From positions 62,001 through 126,000 of the forward strand of contig CBDDBU010000022.1 of NCBI GenBank assembly GCA_965226045.1: a stretch of DNA of 64,000 bases. The letters are read 5' to 3'. Shown one piece after another: positions 37,234 to 48,025 of the stretch. The translations under genes and the position numbers were made by a program. This DNA is from CBDDBU01 sp965226045 (GTDB lineage Bacteria; Pseudomonadota; Alphaproteobacteria; VGEJ01). Under the pieces are notes generated by a model, which saw only the letters and a list, made by a program, of their open reading frames with translations, did no database searches and was not told the DNA's origin. Position 1 is the stretch's first letter, and each line of letters opens with the position of its first letter.

Positions 37234-37872
37234 ATGGCGGCCGGCCGACTCACCCTAGCAGAGCTCGCTAATCGTCTCAATTTGGCCTGCCCGGCGGCGC
37301 GCGCTCGCGACCTGCCGCCGCTCATTTTCCTGACCGACGAGCGCCGCACACCCGACCCGAGAGCCGCCATCGCCTCGTTGCCGCCCGGCAGTGCGGTGAT
37401 CGTGCGCCATTACGACGACCCTGACCGCGCCGCGCTCGCCGGCGGTCTGGCTGAGATCTGTCGCCGCCGGGGGCTACGTTTCTTGATTGCCGCCGACCCG
37501 GCCTTGGCGATCCGACTCGGCGCCGATGGGGTCCATATGCCGGAATGGTTCGTGCGGCGCGGCGGCGCCCGATGGTCGCGGCGATCGAGCTGGCTGATCA
37601 CGGCGGCGGCGCACGGCCGGCGCGGCCTGATCGCCGCGGCCGAAGCGGGGGCCGATGCGGCTCTGCTGTCGCCCGTGTTCCCAACGCTGAGCCACCAGCG
37701 CGCACCCGGCCTGGGCGTCGTTCGATTCACGGCTCTGGCGCGGACGAGCCCGCTGCCGGTTTATGCTCTGGGCGGTATCAACGCCGCCACGGCGCGTCGT
37801 CTCACGAGCAGCGGCACGGCCGGCCTGGCGGCGATCAGCGCGATCACCGCCAGGCCGGATCCGCGTCTGTAG
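37234..37872 (+). CDS. Thiamine phosphate synthase-like / TenI-type protein
   Basis: The 212-residue TIM-barrel shows ThiE/TenI motifs: LIFLTDERRTPDPRAAIASL, FLIAADPALAIRLGADGVHM, AGADAALLSPVFPTLSHQ and VYALGGINAATARRLTSSGT. Some ThiE diphosphate-binding residues are not obvious, and the ITAAAHG segment in place of the usual G-x-S-x-H suggests a diverged member. It could be a thiamine phosphate synthase or a TenI-like thiazole tautomerase. Its stop lies 3 bp from the stop of the convergent APS kinase fusion. Confidence 0.75.
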   Translation: MAAGRLTLAELANRLNLACPAARARDLPPLIFLTDERRTPDPRAAIASLPPGSAVIVRHYDDPDRAALAGGLAEICRRRGLRFLIAADPALAIRLGADGVHMPEWFVRRGGARWSRRSSWLITAAAHGRRGLIAAAEAGADAALLSPVFPTLSHQRAPGLGVVRFTALARTSPLPVYALGGINAATARRLTSSGTAGLAAISAITARPDPRL

Positions 37873-37875
37873 GCG

Positions 37876-39588
37876 TCAGGCGGCGTCCAAGACAAAGTGG
37901 CGCTTGACGTAGTCGATGACCACGCGGACGGACTCGTCGACGGTGCTGGCGCTCGTGTCGACGATGAGATCGGGCGCCAGTGGCGCCTCATAGGGAGCGG
38001 AAATGCCCGTGAACTCGGGAATCTCGCCGGCTCGCGCCTTCTTGTAGAGCCCCTTGGGATCGCGGCTTTCACAGACCGCCAAGTCAGCCTTGACATAGAT
38101 CTCGTGGAAGCCGTCGGGTAGCGCGACGCGGGCGCGATCGCGGTCGGAACGATAGGGCGAAATGAACGCCGTGATGGCGATGAAGCCGGCACCCGCGAAC
38201 AAGGCGCCGACCTCGCCGACGCGGCGAATGTTCTCGGCCCGATCCTCGGGCGAAAACCCGAGGTTGGAGTTGAGCCCATGGCGAACATTATCGCCGTCTA
38301 GCACATAGACCTGATAGCCAGCCTCGAACAGGCGCTTCTCGACCTCGATCGCGATCGTCGACTTGCCGGCGCCTGACAGACCGGTCAGCCACAGAACCGC
38401 GCCGCGATGGCCGTTGCGCTGAATCCTGTGCTCGTCAGTGACCGTGTGCTCGACACGGACCACGTTGGTCGACCGCACCGTGATCAAATCCCGCTGGTCG
38501 GCATAGTCGCGCATGTTGATCCGGCCCGCGCCCAAGAACGCATCGCCGTCGTAGAGGGCGAAACTTCCGGTCGGTCCGCAGCTCTCGAACGGATCGAGGG
38601 CGATGATGGCCGGGGTTCGGATCGTAGCCTCGATCAACTCGCCAGACTCGCCATTGACCGAGACCGATTCGATCGCCTGCACGGTCACCAGAATGGCGTG
38701 ACCAAAGCGGCGCAGGTGGTAGCCGGCGCGCTCCTCCATCGGCGCGTCGCCGATCCACACCATACAAATGCGAAAGACATCGGTTTCCAGCGGCGGAGTC
38801 TCGACATGACTCGCGAGTTCGCCGCTGGCGATGGCGGCGTCGGTATCGAGCGTGAGGCGGACCGTCTGGCCGGCCTCGGCGCTATTGAGGTGCTCGCCGC
38901 CGTCATCACTTTCGAGGCTAAGCACCCGCGCGGTGACATTGGAGGGCGAGAACATGAGGGTATCGCCCATGTCGAGAAGGCCAGTGAGAATGCGGCCCGA
39001 GTAGCAGTGCGCCCCGGCATCGCCGACCGCCTCGGTGATCGGCATGCGCAGCGGCATGTCGACCGGCGGCGCCATCGGCTGCAGGTGCTCCAGAGCCTTG
39101 ATAAGGCCAGCGCCCTCCGACCAGGCGGGCGGATGCTCGTCGTCGACGCCCGCCGCGACCAGGCGCGGCTTCGCCCCGTCGAGCGCGGCGAACCAATCAA
39201 CCACCGAGCGCTCGACCTCGGCGTAGCGCTTGGCGGCCGCCTCGGTGTTATCGAGCCCAGTCACCGCGACAACGATCTGATGGACGCCCGTGAGCGCGAG
39301 CAAGAACGCGTGCTGGCGAAACACCCGATCGACGCCGCAGTCGTGGTCGACGGCCAAGATGGCGGCGCTCAGCCCCGCCATTCCCTCGGCCAGCCGAGCG
39401 TTGAATCCGGTACGATCGGCATGATCGGCGACCGTGATGCTGTAGCTCGCGGTGGCGAAGCTGATCGCATCCTCGGAGGCGCCGGCGCGGGTGCCGCGGC
39501 GCGCCAACAGGCGGGCGCAGCTCGCGGCGTGGCCGGCGATGACAATATTGAGTTTAGTCAACTGAAGTTGGTTCACGGTCTCACTCAT
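37876..39588 (-). CDS. Adenylylsulfate kinase fused to a degenerate CysN-like GTPase
   Basis: The last ~190 residues are a complete APS kinase (CysC): P-loop WLTGLSGAGKSTIAIEVEKR, LDGDNVRHGLNSNLGFSPED, FISPYRSDRDRAR and KGLYKKARAGEIPEFTGIS. It makes PAPS from APS and ATP. The first ~380 residues follow CysN (GTPase plus two beta-barrels), but the nucleotide site is lost. The P-loop region reads VIAGHAASCARLLARRG, the DxPGH region reads VADHADRTGFNARLAEGM, and NKxD reads TGLD. So it should not hydrolyse GTP or support ATP sulfurylase. No cysD is adjacent. A sulfotransferase gene follows 147 bp upstream on the same strand, suggesting PAPS supply for sulfation. Confidence 0.88.
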   Translation of the reverse strand: MSETVNQLQLTKLNIVIAGHAASCARLLARRGTRAGASEDAISFATASYSITVADHADRTGFNARLAEGMAGLSAAILAVDHDCGVDRVFRQHAFLLALTGVHQIVVAVTGLDNTEAAAKRYAEVERSVVDWFAALDGAKPRLVAAGVDDEHPPAWSEGAGLIKALEHLQPMAPPVDMPLRMPITEAVGDAGAHCYSGRILTGLLDMGDTLMFSPSNVTARVLSLESDDGGEHLNSAEAGQTVRLTLDTDAAIASGELASHVETPPLETDVFRICMVWIGDAPMEERAGYHLRRFGHAILVTVQAIESVSVNGESGELIEATIRTPAIIALDPFESCGPTGSFALYDGDAFLGAGRINMRDYADQRDLITVRSTNVVRVEHTVTDEHRIQRNGHRGAVLWLTGLSGAGKSTIAIEVEKRLFEAGYQVYVLDGDNVRHGLNSNLGFSPEDRAENIRRVGEVGALFAGAGFIAITAFISPYRSDRDRARVALPDGFHEIYVKADLAVCESRDPKGLYKKARAGEIPEFTGISAPYEAPLAPDLIVDTSASTVDESVRVVIDYVKRHFVLDAA

Positions 39589-39735
39589 GGTTGATTGACA
39601 GGGCCCCCTGGGTGTTGGTCGGCACCGCCCCGCGCACGCGGCCGCAGCGTTGTCCGACGCCGCGCGATCAAAGCCTTAGCACCGACGATGGTCAAGTGAC
39701 GCGCGTCACACGTTCGCGCGTCATGGCGTCGCGCC

Positions 39736-40563
39736 TCATGGAAGATAATCAAAGCGCGCCATTTGCTCGCCGTGTGCCGCGACGACGCGATCGATGCGCT
39801 CGGTCGATAGCTCCTCGCGCCAGTGCCCGGCACGGCCGCGGCGAAAGAAACGCGCCGCCAGCGGGCTGCGCTCTCTAAAACCGTGTTCGTCCTCCTGGCG
39901 CCGCAGAACCTCGAACGAGGAGAACTCGATCGCTTTGGTGAGCCGAGCTGCCGATGCCTCAAGGCCGAGAAAACGGACGATGGCACCGAAATGGGCCTCG
40001 GGCGCCGCCAAAAGGTCTTCGTAGCGAACCGCGTGCAGGCCGGCGTCGGGTTGCTGGGTCCAACTCCGGACATGGTACGACCAGGTGCCCAGCGTGATCG
40101 GAACGTTGCGCGGGTCCTCCGGCGCACCGGCGTTGGCATCGCCGAGCAGGCGGATCGCGTCATCGATATCGAGGCCGGAATGGTGCGCCATCGAGAGCAC
40201 CACATCCAGTGGGTTGCGCAAGACGTAGATCGCCCCGGCCGTACACTCCATGGTGATCGCCGGAGCGCCATGATCGTCCGCCAACGGACTGTGGGTCTTG
40301 ACGAACACTGAATCGGGGTGGGCGGCGGTCATGCGCCGATGAACCTCGGGCCGCAGCCGCGCCAAGGCCTCGCGATCCATGCCATCGACGGGCCGACCGG
40401 CGACCTGGCCATACCAATCCTTGCGCCCGTCACCGAGCCCAAACTGATCGAGCTGGTTGATATCCGCCGCCCGCTCCGGATCGAGCAACAAGTTGTGAAT
40501 GAACGCCCGCATCCAGGTGTTGCCCGATTTCGGATAGGAAGCGAGCCAGATGATGCCGCCCAT
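39736..40563 (-). CDS. Sulfotransferase domain protein (PAPS-dependent)
   Basis: The 275-residue protein has the 5'-phosphosulfate loop WLASYPKSGNTWMRAFIHNL, the 3'-phosphate motif AIYVLRNPLDVVLSMAHHSG, and a C-terminal FFRRGRAGHWREELSTE (R-x-G-x-x-G-x-W). These define cytosolic-type sulfotransferases (Sulfotransfer_1). It would move sulfate from PAPS to a hydroxyl or amine acceptor, which cannot be identified. Its position next to an APS kinase and close to a second sulfotransferase supports a sulfation role. Confidence 0.9.
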   Translation of the reverse strand: MGGIIWLASYPKSGNTWMRAFIHNLLLDPERAADINQLDQFGLGDGRKDWYGQVAGRPVDGMDREALARLRPEVHRRMTAAHPDSVFVKTHSPLADDHGAPAITMECTAGAIYVLRNPLDVVLSMAHHSGLDIDDAIRLLGDANAGAPEDPRNVPITLGTWSYHVRSWTQQPDAGLHAVRYEDLLAAPEAHFGAIVRFLGLEASAARLTKAIEFSSFEVLRRQEDEHGFRERSPLAARFFRRGRAGHWREELSTERIDRVVAAHGEQMARFDYLP

Positions 40564-40616
40564 CAGCGCAACGCCATCAGCGAGGGGCCATCAGCGAAAC
40601 GTATGCCTCTCAGGCG

Positions 40617-40681
40617 ATTGGCCCCGCCGACAATGTCGCGCGGGGCCAAAAGTGAAGGGGCGGACCGAAGTCCGCCCCTTC
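40617..40681. terminator. Tandem hairpins at the porin 3' end
   Basis: 40654-40681 is a perfect 12-bp stem with a CGAA tetraloop (GAAGGGGCGGAC / GTCCGCCCCTTC). Read on the minus strand after the porin stop it is followed by ACTTTT, a plausible Rho-independent terminator. A second hairpin, 40618-40649, has a 9-bp stem (TTGGCCCCG/CGGGGCCAA) with a nested CGAC/GTCG stem. Together they insulate the sulfotransferase gene from the strongly expressed porin. Confidence 0.75.
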
Positions 40682-40702
40682 CCGACTGTGTCTGTCGTAG
40701 CT

Positions 40703-41866
40703 TTAGAAGAAGATCGCGGTGCCGACGAAGATGGCGTCCACGTCGTTTTCGGCCCCAACGGCACTCGCATTGTCGTCCATCGAGATGCTCTGGTAACCGA
40801 AGGCGAACTGAACCCCGGGCCCGACGTCGTAGGTACCGCCGAGTTCGAACGCGGCAACCGAGTCCTCGCCAGCGCCGGCGCCAGCCGCGACATCCATTTC
40901 AACATACTGAACGCCCATGCCCCATGGCCCGGTGGCATAGCGCACGCCCACCGACCAGTTCTCGCGGTCGAAATCACCCGAGATGCCTTGGCCAGTGAAG
41001 CCGCCGTCATTCGACTGACGATAGGCGGCCCCGACAGTGAAGCCCTCGAAAGAGAGCCGACTACCGATAGAGAAGCCTTCGAGATCGTCCGATCCCGCCG
41101 CTCCGACGACGGTGCTGCTAACCTCGGGATCGCCCGCGGTGTAACCGACCGACAGGGCGACATCGACCTCGTCGAAGCTGCCGACGTAGTTCGCGCCGAC
41201 GTCCCAGATCGATTCCGACCCAGCGTTGGTACCACTGAACGTGCCACCGATCGAGCCCAAACCGAAGAGGCCCGCGCAATTCGCGTTAGCGGCCTGGCAG
41301 TTCTCCGGCGTGTAGGACACACCGAGCTGGAAGCCGGAGAAGCGCGGCGTGAACACCGTGATCTTCTCCGCGTCGCCCGACGTGGTCAGATAGGTCGAGG
41401 TGTACGCTAAGGTCGAGTTAGTGCCCGGCGCCGTGAACGTGAAGACCGGGGACTCAAAACCCCAACCGAACATCGAGGGTGTCGGCGACTGGTAGTGCAT
41501 GGTGTTCGACGCGCTGTTGCGCGCGCCCAACTGGACGCGGAAGTCGGCGAACTCCATCCAGGCGTAACTGTCCTCGAACTGACCGCCGCCCGGCACCGCC
41601 TCGGCCTTGAGGTCGAACGCCACGCCGACCTGAAGTCCGTTGTCAAACGTCGAGTTGCCGGTGAACGAGATGATGCCCCAACGACTGAAGATATGGTCGC
41701 GGGTCCCGGCTGCCGGCTGGCCAACCCCATCGCTGGCATCGATGTGGCCAACGTTAAAAATGTACCAACCGCCAACGCCGACGCTTACAGGATCCTCGGC
41801 CGCCGCCGGCCCAACGATCGCACCGGCCGCCACGAGAGCTGTCGTACCGTATAGGTATTTCTTCAT
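40703..41866 (-). CDS. Outer-membrane porin (Gram-negative porin family)
   Basis: The N-terminus MKKYLYGTTALVAAGAIVGP ending AAAE is a signal peptide. The mature part has alternating beta-strand pattern typical of trimeric general porins (VGVGGWYIFNVG, LQVGVAFDLKAEA, FRVQLGARNSASNTMHY, FSIGSRLSFEGFTVGAAYRQ, WSVGVRYATGPWGMGVQYVE). It ends in aromatic Phe (IFVGTAIFF), the outer-membrane insertion signal. The length is 387 residues. Two Cys (CQAANANC) sit in a probable loop. A terminator follows. It should be a diffusion channel for small solutes. Confidence 0.92.
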   Translation of the reverse strand: MKKYLYGTTALVAAGAIVGPAAAEDPVSVGVGGWYIFNVGHIDASDGVGQPAAGTRDHIFSRWGIISFTGNSTFDNGLQVGVAFDLKAEAVPGGGQFEDSYAWMEFADFRVQLGARNSASNTMHYQSPTPSMFGWGFESPVFTFTAPGTNSTLAYTSTYLTTSGDAEKITVFTPRFSGFQLGVSYTPENCQAANANCAGLFGLGSIGGTFSGTNAGSESIWDVGANYVGSFDEVDVALSVGYTAGDPEVSSTVVGAAGSDDLEGFSIGSRLSFEGFTVGAAYRQSNDGGFTGQGISGDFDRENWSVGVRYATGPWGMGVQYVEMDVAAGAGAGEDSVAAFELGGTYDVGPGVQFAFGYQSISMDDNASAVGAENDVDAIFVGTAIFF

Positions 41867-42054
41867 GCTAACCTCACTTGCGAAACGCGCAACCCTCCGA
41901 AGACGCCGGATGCGCTCCCCTTTAACAGGAACAGGACGGCATTCAGCCAGTCCTCGTGCTGGCCGTCAAGTTGGCCATGAGGGCGATGTGTCGAAATCCG
42001 CGCACTGTTGCACCCGAGCCACAGCGGCGGCGGGGCGGCTCATGCCGGGGTAGC

Positions 42055-43914
42055 TCACGGCGGGGCGGCGAGGGCCCGTCGCAGCGGATCGAGCCGATCG
42101 CCGTAGTATTGGGCGCGCCCCACCGAGTGGCGATAGAGGGGCTGGCGCACATCGGCGGCGCTCCACGACGTGGCGACGCGGGGGTTCTCGTTGAAGCGAA
42201 GGCACCGGTCGTCCCACGCCAGGCCGCAAAATGCGACCATCCCCCGGCTGATCCCTTCGGCATCGTCGACCAGCGCCTCGTAACTGACATCCAGGATCGG
42301 CAGGTCCAAGGTCTCGCGCCAATGTCGCATCAGGCGGTGGTATTGGCCCAGTTCCTGACCGATGTGCGCGAGATCGACGCCATAGCTCCGGCCGACCGTG
42401 TCGAAATCCTGGAAATAGGTGGAAAGTCCGCAATCGATGGGATCGCGGACACAATGAATGACGCGCGCGCCGGGGAACAGACAGGCGATCAACCCGAGGT
42501 ACAGAAAGTTGTGGGGCAACTTGTCGGTGACTCGCGACGCGCCGCCGCCAAGGCGGGTGAGTTTGTCGAGGTATGTCTGGGCTAGTTGGGCGGCGACGCC
42601 CGGCGACAGTGCGTCCATGCACTGGGGGTAGGGCTCTGGGCTGCCGACCGTGGCCGGCAGGGCGCGGGCGATGGCCGCGATGTCGGGCAATTCGTCGGCG
42701 CCGAACACCAGCGGATGGCTGGCCAGAATCTGCTCGACGAGGGTCGTGCCCGAGCGCGGCATGCCGACGATGAACACCGGCAGATCCGACGGCGGCTCGG
42801 CGCGCGGCAACGCGGCGAGGCGGTCAGGGCTGAAGGCCGCACGGGACTCGGTCACGAACTCGCGGCGCGCCTCGGCGTCGTAGGTGGCGTCGGCCAGCGC
42901 GTTGCCGGCCAGCGCGTGCTCGAACGCCGCATCGTGGCGATCGCTACGATCGTAAAGACGCGCCAGTCCCAGATGCAGCGAGCGGGCAACGTCGGGCGCA
43001 AGTTCGGGATCGCCGAGCAGGGTCTCAATCCGGTCGAGAGCCACCGCGGTCGGCGCCCGTATCGCCTCAAAATATGTGATCATCGCGGTGACCCGCGCGC
43101 TGTCGCCACGGTGCTCGACCGATTGGCGCAACAACGCGATCGCCTGATCAAGATGGCCCTGGCGGTGAAAGACGAGGGCGCAACGGCAGATATCCTCCTC
43201 GCGGGTGGTCGGCGCGGCGAACGCCCGTTGCAACACTGCCATGGCTTCATCGGCCTGGCCGCTCTCCAGAAGAGCGGTTCCGAACGGCGCCAACACCGCG
43301 TCGGCGACGCGTCCGCCGTCGCCGAGCTCGACCGCGACGCGATATTCGTCGATCGCCTCGTCCAGCTTGCCGAGCCTGTGCGCCACCACGGCCAGGCCGG
43401 CATGGGCCTCGGCATTGCGCGAGTCGAGAGCGACGAGCCACCGGTAGGCCTCCTCGGCCTCGTCGAACCGCTGGCTCTCGCGCAGCGCCACCGCGAGGTT
43501 GTGGACAACCCGCGGGTTTTCAGGATCGAGGTCGCGTGCGTGTTGATACGCATCAGCCGCTTCGTCGGGCCGCTTCGCCGCCGCCAGCACATTGCCGAGC
43601 TTGAACAGATTGGCGCTGTTGCGCGGATCGAGATCGAGGGCGCGCCGCAGGCTCGTCTCGGCGTCGATGAGGCGCCCGAGGGCGTGGAACGCAAGCGCGC
43701 GATTGGCGTGGTAGCGGGCCTCGTGGGGGTGAAGCGTGATCGCCCGGGCGATCCGCTCCAGCGCCGTGGCGTGGTCGCCCAGCTGGTGAGCCGCGACGCC
43801 CCACAGATGCCACGCATCGGGATGGTCGGGAACCGCGGCGAGGATCTCTTCGTAGAGACGACCCGCCCCCACCACGTCGCCCGATCGGTGGGCTCGGGCC
43901 GCCGCACCGAGCAT
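42055..43914 (-). CDS. TPR-repeat sulfotransferase
   Basis: The first ~300 residues are tandem tetratricopeptide repeats (for example AWHLWGVAAHQLGDHATALE, NLFKLGNVLAAAKRPDEAAD, AEAHAGLAVVAHRLGKLDEA). The C-terminal ~260 residues are a sulfotransferase (Sulfotransfer_3): FIVGMPRSGTTLVEQILASH for the 5'-phosphosulfate loop and ARVIHCVRDPIDCGLSTYFQ for the 3'-phosphate site. The whole is 619 residues. Such fusions are common in alphaproteobacteria and may sulfate proteins or polysaccharides. It stands near the APS kinase and the small sulfotransferase, with the porin between. Confidence 0.9.
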   Translation of the reverse strand: MLGAAARAHRSGDVVGAGRLYEEILAAVPDHPDAWHLWGVAAHQLGDHATALERIARAITLHPHEARYHANRALAFHALGRLIDAETSLRRALDLDPRNSANLFKLGNVLAAAKRPDEAADAYQHARDLDPENPRVVHNLAVALRESQRFDEAEEAYRWLVALDSRNAEAHAGLAVVAHRLGKLDEAIDEYRVAVELGDGGRVADAVLAPFGTALLESGQADEAMAVLQRAFAAPTTREEDICRCALVFHRQGHLDQAIALLRQSVEHRGDSARVTAMITYFEAIRAPTAVALDRIETLLGDPELAPDVARSLHLGLARLYDRSDRHDAAFEHALAGNALADATYDAEARREFVTESRAAFSPDRLAALPRAEPPSDLPVFIVGMPRSGTTLVEQILASHPLVFGADELPDIAAIARALPATVGSPEPYPQCMDALSPGVAAQLAQTYLDKLTRLGGGASRVTDKLPHNFLYLGLIACLFPGARVIHCVRDPIDCGLSTYFQDFDTVGRSYGVDLAHIGQELGQYHRLMRHWRETLDLPILDVSYEALVDDAEGISRGMVAFCGLAWDDRCLRFNENPRVATSWSAADVRQPLYRHSVGRAQYYGDRLDPLRRALAAPP

Positions 43915-44087
43915 GCCGCTAATGTCGATGCTGCCCTCCTTCCCTCTTAATATCTAGGGCGCTGGTGTATCTTGGGCGGTGGGCGCGCGAGAGCGCCCAA
44001 CATGAGGTTTGTGGTGGCGCGCGACGCCTCGTAATATAGTCAAATCCTGTGAATTAGCGCACAAATGGGCGACATGGGGCACCCCCG
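43915..44087. other. Non-coding region upstream of the 17-bp array
   Basis: No gene is supported here. A GGGCGC/GCGCCC hairpin lies at 43981-43998 without a clear T-tract. An A+T-richer patch (GTAATATAGTCAAATCCTG at 44032-44050) could hold the promoter of the DUF3576 gene. A leftward frame through here and the repeat array is open only because of the repeat sequence. Confidence 0.4.
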
Positions 44088-44273
44088 GGGCCGCATGAGA
44101 ACACGGGCCGCATGAGAACCGGGCCGCATGAGAACACGGGCCGCATGAGAACACGGGCCGCATGAGAACACGGGCCGCATGAGAACACGGGCCGCATGAG
44201 AACACGGGCCGCATGAGAACACGGGCCGCATGAGAACACGGGCCGCATGAGAATACGGGCCGCATGAGAATAC
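44088..44273 (+). repeat. 17-bp tandem repeat, 11 units, each with an overlapping start-stop
   Basis: The unit is GGGCCGCATGAGAACAC, repeated 11 times with one 1-bp deletion (unit 2); the last two or three units have T in place of C (AATAC). Each unit carries ATG at +8 followed by A, giving ATGA. From most ATGs the reading is Met-Arg-Thr-Arg-Ala-Ala then TGA, and that TGA overlaps the ATG of the next unit. ATGs are at 44095, 44112, 44128, 44145, 44162, 44179, 44196, 44213, 44230, 44247 and 44264. The last is the start codon of the DUF3576 gene. Units have no spacers, so this is not CRISPR. Confidence 0.95.
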
Positions 44274-44803
44274 GAATGAAGGCACGGTGGCTTGGCTTGT
44301 TGTGTGTCGTCGCATTGTTGCCGACCGCCTGCGGCCTGCCCACGGAGGCAGTCTTTCCCGAGCGCGAGGGCAAGGGCTCCAACCCGTATCCGACGGAGAA
44401 ACAGGAATCGATCTTCGGGCAAAACGGCATCACGTTGTTCGGCAAGGGGCAGGGCAACTCGCCCGGCAGCAATGCCGGGATCGGCGTTAACAGCTATCTC
44501 TGGCGGGCCTCGCTCGACACCCTCGCCTTCATGCCGCTGACCTCGGCCGATCCGTTCGGCGGGGTCATCATCACCGACTGGTACGCGCCGCCCTCGACCC
44601 CCAACGAACGCTTCAAGGTGACAGTGTTCATCCTCGACCGCCAGCTCCGCGCCAACGGCATCCGCGTCTCGGTCTTCCGTCAGGAGCGCGCCGGCGACCA
44701 GTGGATCGACGCGCTGGTGCGCGGCGAGACGGTGATCGGACTTGAGAACGCCATCTTGACCAGTGCACGGCAACTGCGCGTGTCCTCGATCGGCGGCTCC
44801 TGA
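44264..44803 (+). CDS. DUF3576 family lipoprotein-like protein
   Basis: The N-terminus (MKARWLGLLCVVALLPTACG) is a lipoprotein-type signal with the lipobox LLPTAC-G. The mature part has ESIFGQNGITLFGKGQG, VNSYLWRASLDTLAFMPLTS, ADPFGGVIITDWYAPPSTPN and the basic IRVSVFRQER. These match DUF3576, a conserved alphaproteobacterial family encoded just before leuS. The function is unknown; the protein is probably anchored in the outer or inner membrane facing the periplasm. The start is ATG 44264 inside the last repeat unit, or ATG 44276. Its translation may be affected by the minicistron array upstream. Confidence 0.88.
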   Translation: MRIRMKARWLGLLCVVALLPTACGLPTEAVFPEREGKGSNPYPTEKQESIFGQNGITLFGKGQGNSPGSNAGIGVNSYLWRASLDTLAFMPLTSADPFGGVIITDWYAPPSTPNERFKVTVFILDRQLRANGIRVSVFRQERAGDQWIDALVRGETVIGLENAILTSARQLRVSSIGGS

Positions 44804-44913
44804 GCGCTTCCTCGGTCCGCCCGCGCCGGCTTGGGCGCCAGCCTTGCGCGCCGTGCCCAAGCCGTCGATTATCGCGCCGATCGGTGGCGCGGATCGGAAC
44901 GAGCGCAGTCTAA

Positions 44914-47464
<2,551 letters not shown>

Positions 47465-47478
<14 letters not shown>

Positions 47479-48001
47479 GGCAGCGCGCCGTGCCGCCGCG
47501 ATGTGTCTTCTTGCCCTGGTGGTGGTCGCCGTGACGACCTGTGGCTTCGAGCCGCTTTACGGGCAGCGTGGCGGCGGCGACAGCGTGGTCGCCCACATCG
47601 CGGCCATTGAGGTGATGGCGATCCCCGATCGCCTGGGCCAGCTGGTACGCAACCACCTGCGCGACGGCCTGACCCCCTATGGCGCCCCCGACACGCCGCG
47701 CTACCGGCTCCATGTAACCTTGCGCAAGACCGAGGAAGGGATCGCCTTTCAGAAAGACGACGCGGTGACCCGCTTCAACGTCATCTTGTTCGCCTCATAC
47801 GATCTGGTCGAGGTCGCGACCGGCGGCCGCGTGACTCGAGGCCTCGTGCGCTCGATCGCCGCCTACAACGTGGTCCGCTCCGACTACGCGACGATCGCCG
47901 CCGCGCGCGACGCCGAAGCCCGGGTCGCCGAGGGCGTCAGCGACGAGATTCAAACGCGCATCGCCATCGACCTGGCGCGCCGCCGGGCCGAGGGTTCCTG
48001 A
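47465..48001 (+). CDS. lptE: LPS-assembly lipoprotein LptE
   Basis: The 178-residue protein starts with a signal sequence (ARRAAAMCLLALVVVAVTTC) ending at a lipobox Cys in TTCGFEPLYG, the hallmark CGFxPLYG of alphaproteobacterial LptE. The following segments (VAHIAAIEVMAIPDRLGQLV, YRLHVTLRKTEEGIAFQKDD, VTRFNVILFASYDLVEVATG) fit the family. LptE plugs the LptD barrel in the outer membrane for lipopolysaccharide export. It overlaps leuS and precedes holA by 24 bp. Confidence 0.92.
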
Positions 48002-48025
48002 GGCCGCCAGGGGTTCCAGAGGCTG

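Noticed and set aside
41495..41854. Small plus-strand frames opposite the porin
   Set aside because: They have no start context or similarity and lie antisense to a clear porin gene.
44088..44273. CRISPR array
   Set aside because: The 17-bp units are contiguous with no spacers, and no cas genes are near.
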